Source: Willaertia magna (lineage: Eukaryota > Heterolobosea > Eutetramitea > Acrasida > Naegleriidae). From it: a stretch of 31,242 bases of DNA. Below are positions 28,561 through 31,242 of this stretch, one piece after another. The translations under genes were made by a program, and so were the position numbers. The notes beneath the pieces are model-generated. The model ran no database searches. It was not told where the DNA came from and saw only the letters and a list, made by a program, of their open reading frames with translations. Position 1 is the stretch's first letter, and each line of letters begins with the position of its first letter. The stretch spans positions 1 to 31,242 of the forward strand of contig CADWAF010003701.1 in NCBI GenBank assembly GCA_902984215.1. Reading direction: 5' to 3'.

Positions 28561-29850
28561 TTCGATTATTCTATCCCCCATATCACTGAATTTTTGGTTG
28601 GTGCTGTGTTTGTTATATTAATATTGTTATTTTTTTATCTTTATATCAAAAATTGAGTGAGTTTTTATGTATATTTGTGTTTATTTATTTATTTTATATA
28701 ATTAGCATAAAATTTCTTTATAAAAATAGGGCAGTTTTATAAGAAATAAAAAATTAAACAATAAAAATATTATAATATAATTATAAAATAAAAATATTTA
28801 TATTATTTTTTATATTATAAATTTATAAAAATTTAAAAAATATTATAATTATTTTTAATTATTATTCATTTATTATTAATACATTTTAATTATAATCAAA
28901 CTAATAATTTATGACATAAAAATAATTAATAATATTTAAATTTTACTGTTATATATTTTTTATATGTAATAATAGATTTAATTAATTAAAAAGAATTAAT
29001 ATATAAAAATTTATTATAAAATAAAAATATATTATAATATATATAAACTTTTTTAAATAATATATAAAATAATTTATTTTAAAATATATTAATAAAAATT
29101 ATTTTTTATAATAACTTTTAAAAATTTTTATAAATTACAAAATAATTAATCTATAAATTAAAATTTACTAAAAATTATATATAAATAAATTTATAATATT
29201 CGTTTTAGCAGTTTCATAATGATTATATATAAAATCATATACAATTTCCTTATTTTCATATAAAAATAAAAATAAAAAACATTAATAAAATATCTTTTAA
29301 AACAACTTTGAAATAATTTTTTTTAAAATTTTTTTTTAAAACACAATTTTAGATAAGCTTAAATATATTATAAATATTAATTATTGTTTGGACTATAAAA
29401 TATTGTAAAAAATATAAAAAAATATTAAAAAACAATTTAAATTTATATAATTATTTTAAATATTTTTATTGGTATATATTTGTTATTATATTATTTATAT
29501 TTTTATTTAGTATTAAAAATATATTTTTATATATAATTATTATTTAATGTTATTTTTATAAAGTAAAATAAAAATTTTATTAATTTAATTTAAAAACATA
29601 ATATTTTTACTTATTTTAAAAAAACTAAAATAATTTTAATATTAACATTAATAAATACAAGTTATTTATTATAAAAAACTGATATTTTTAATAAATTAAA
29701 AATATTTTTTTTACATTTTAAAGTCTTTTAAAATTTAATATTTAAACATTATTAATTATTTACATTTTTACTTGTAAAAAATTGGTTTTAATATTAATTT
29801 AAAAAAGAAATGATTTTAAAATATTTATTTAGAATCTATTTTTTAAAAAA

Positions 29851-30009
29851 ATAAATTAAATTTATTAAAAACAGTATTTTTTAAAAATTTATTAAATTTA
29901 TTAAAACAATATTTTTTAATAAAACAATATTCTTTAATAAAATAGTATTTTTTAAAAATTTATTAAATTTATTAAAAACAGTATTTTTTTAAAAATTTAT
30001 TAAATTTAT
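29851..30009. repeat. Composite A+T tandem repeats
   Basis: A unit reading roughly AAATTTATTAAATTTATTAA followed by AACAGTATTTTTT (about 36 nt in all) recurs about three times. Between copies, an 18-nt unit AATAAAACAATATTCTTT repeats with small changes. Copies differ by single bases and run lengths, typical of slippage plus divergence. Confidence 0.75.
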
Positions 30010-30159
30010 TTTTTAGTTTATTTTTTAGTATTAATTTTTAAATTTTATTTTATTTAAATTATAACAAACTAATAAAATCTTATTTTATGTTATTTAAAAA
30101 ATGATGGTAAAATGAAAATAAAAAAATAAAAAAAAAAATTTTACTAAAAATTCCAAAAA

Positions 30160-31152
30160 ATAATATAAATTTATACTGTTTTTTGAATTAAAGAATATAA
30201 ATTTATACTTTTATAAATTAAATTTATTTGTTTTATAGATTTTTAAAAAATTTAAAAAATAGTATAAATTTATATTGTTTTAATTTTTTTTTAAGATTTA
30301 GAAATTATAATAATAATTTTAAACAAAAAAGAAGTTAATTTAAAAATATTAATATTTTTACATAATTTTTGTAATATTTTTAATACTTTTTATATTAAAT
30401 ATTATTTATAACTTAATAGTCCCATAATTATATATATAAAAAACAAAAAAATTATAACAAATATACGAAAAACTAAAAGAAAATGATTTGTAAATATTGA
30501 TTTATTTTAAAAAGTTATTTTAGTTTATAGTAATTAATGATAAAGTAAAAAAAATAATTGCTATTAAAAAATTATACTTTAAAACTTAAATAAATTAATT
30601 AATAAATAGATTAAAAATAATTATAAGTACTTTATGAATAAAAATAAGTTAATAAAGATTAAGAAAATATTAAAGATATTTTATTTTGTAAAAATAATAA
30701 AATAAGTATAAATTTATATTGTTTTTTAAAAATTTTTAATTTTTAATTTTTTTTAAAAAACATTTTGAACAAAAATAGTTTTTTTAAAACAATATAAATT
30801 ATACAATTAACAATATAATTTATACTGATTTTATAAAATTTTGTAAAAAAATTTTTGTTTATTTTTTTTAAAAAAACTATAGAACTATTAAAATTTTTAA
30901 TAGTCTCTTTGTGATTATATATAAAATTATATAAATTTACTTTTATTTATACAAAAATAAAGTAAAAAAGATTTTAATAATAAATTATTTAGATATACTT
31001 TAATAAAATATTTTTAAATTTTTTCTATTTTTTTAAAAACATACTTAAAAACAAAATTAAATAAATAATAAATATAATTTATTATTTAAATTAAAGTTTT
31101 TTGTAAAGAATAAATTTAAAAATTAAAAAACAATATAAATTTATACTGTTTA
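30160..31152. repeat. Dispersed near-palindrome CARTATAAATTTATAYTG
   Basis: The core CARTATAAATTTATAYTG or a close variant occurs near 30162-30180, 30194-30210, 30260-30277, 30704-30722, 30790-30806, 30811-30828 and 31131-31148. It is flanked by A runs on the left and T runs on the right. The asymmetric outer bases (AATA on one side, TACT on the other) show that copies occur in both orientations. It could be a protein-binding palindrome, inverted-repeat ends of small elements, or a by-product of biased mutation. Confidence 0.7.
30867..30885 (+). repeat. Direct repeat shared with the left flank (copy 2)
   Basis: This is the second copy of the 19-nt word at 47-65, in the same orientation, about 30.8 kb away. 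Just after it comes a segment (30905-30960) related to 29215-29275 and 675-705, suggesting a longer degenerate repeat family. Confidence 0.65.
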
Positions 31153-31242
31153 TAAAAAAATATAAATAATAATAATTAAAAAATATTTTTTTAAAATTTA
31201 ACATTAAATATTTTTTATTTTATTTAGATACATAATAATTTA

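Larger units (their letters stand above)
28680..31242. other. Extremely A+T-rich gene-free right flank
   Basis: This is more than 2.5 kb of almost pure A and T with no ORF of note. It contains several degenerate repeats: a composite tandem array (29851-30009), a recurrent near-palindrome (30160-31152), and related longer segments (29208-29400 resembling 30890-31060). It shares sequence with the left flank in the same orientation. Confidence 0.85.

Noticed and set aside
29851..30009. CRISPR array
   Set aside because: The repeats are A+T tandem units without unique spacers, in a eukaryotic window.

Overview
The window is eukaryotic nuclear DNA from a protist. Genes are interrupted by many very short GT-AG introns: I place 16, each 42-53 nt, with donors such as GTAAGT, GTATGT, GTGAGT and GTAGGT. 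Starts usually follow a run of A. The protein families are eukaryotic: NIMA-related kinase, SPT3, eIF1A, GDP-fucose transporter, Misato, Atp23, CCDC47 and pantothenate kinase. DZIP1-like and CFAP20-domain proteins point to an organism that can build cilia or flagella. An amoeboflagellate such as a heterolobosean would fit, but the sequence alone does not settle the lineage. The genetic code looks standard: stops are mostly TAA with one TAG, and no in-frame stop has to be read through except possibly in the RCC1/BTB locus.

Layout. About 1-960 and 28,680-31,242 are extremely A+T-rich, gene-free and full of degenerate repeats; a 19-nt identical word in the same orientation occurs at both ends. 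Between them lies a compact gene island. From left to right it holds: an RCC1-repeat protein whose BTB domain is cut short (+); a 1265-aa DZIP1-like coiled-coil protein (+); a small ORF (-); CCDC47 (+); an unknown 273-aa protein (-); a NEK2-like kinase in three exons (-); mitochondrial SSB (+); a GDP-fucose-type transporter (-); SPT3 (+); a BTB-coiled-coil-SPRY protein in four exons (+); the Atp23 metalloprotease in four exons (-); eIF1A (-); an intron-containing tRNA-Gln(UUG) (+); a CFAP20-domain protein (+); a membrane-anchored methyltransferase-like protein (+); an OTU deubiquitinase (+); Misato/DML1 (-); pantothenate kinase (-); a folate-receptor-like, probably GPI-anchored protein (-); and a second tRNA-Gln(UUG) (-).

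This is a mixed housekeeping neighbourhood with no sign of an operon. Some functional themes recur: cilium/centrosome (DZIP1-like, CFAP20-domain, NEK), mitochondrion (SSB, Atp23, Misato), and ER/Golgi/surface (CCDC47, GDP-fucose transporter, folate-receptor-like). Spacing is very tight. Convergent genes are 58, 12 and 8 nt apart, and one pair overlaps within its stop codons.

The most notable signals are: two tRNA-Gln genes with identical mature sequence but unrelated 12-nt introns; a long perfect hairpin just upstream of the CFAP20-domain gene; a second long imperfect inverted repeat near 2.8-2.95 kb; a recurrent near-palindrome and composite tandem repeats in the right A+T-rich arm; and E2F-like sites in the promoters of the DZIP1-like gene and of the NEK/mtSSB pair. 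I did not find a clear new multi-gene system.
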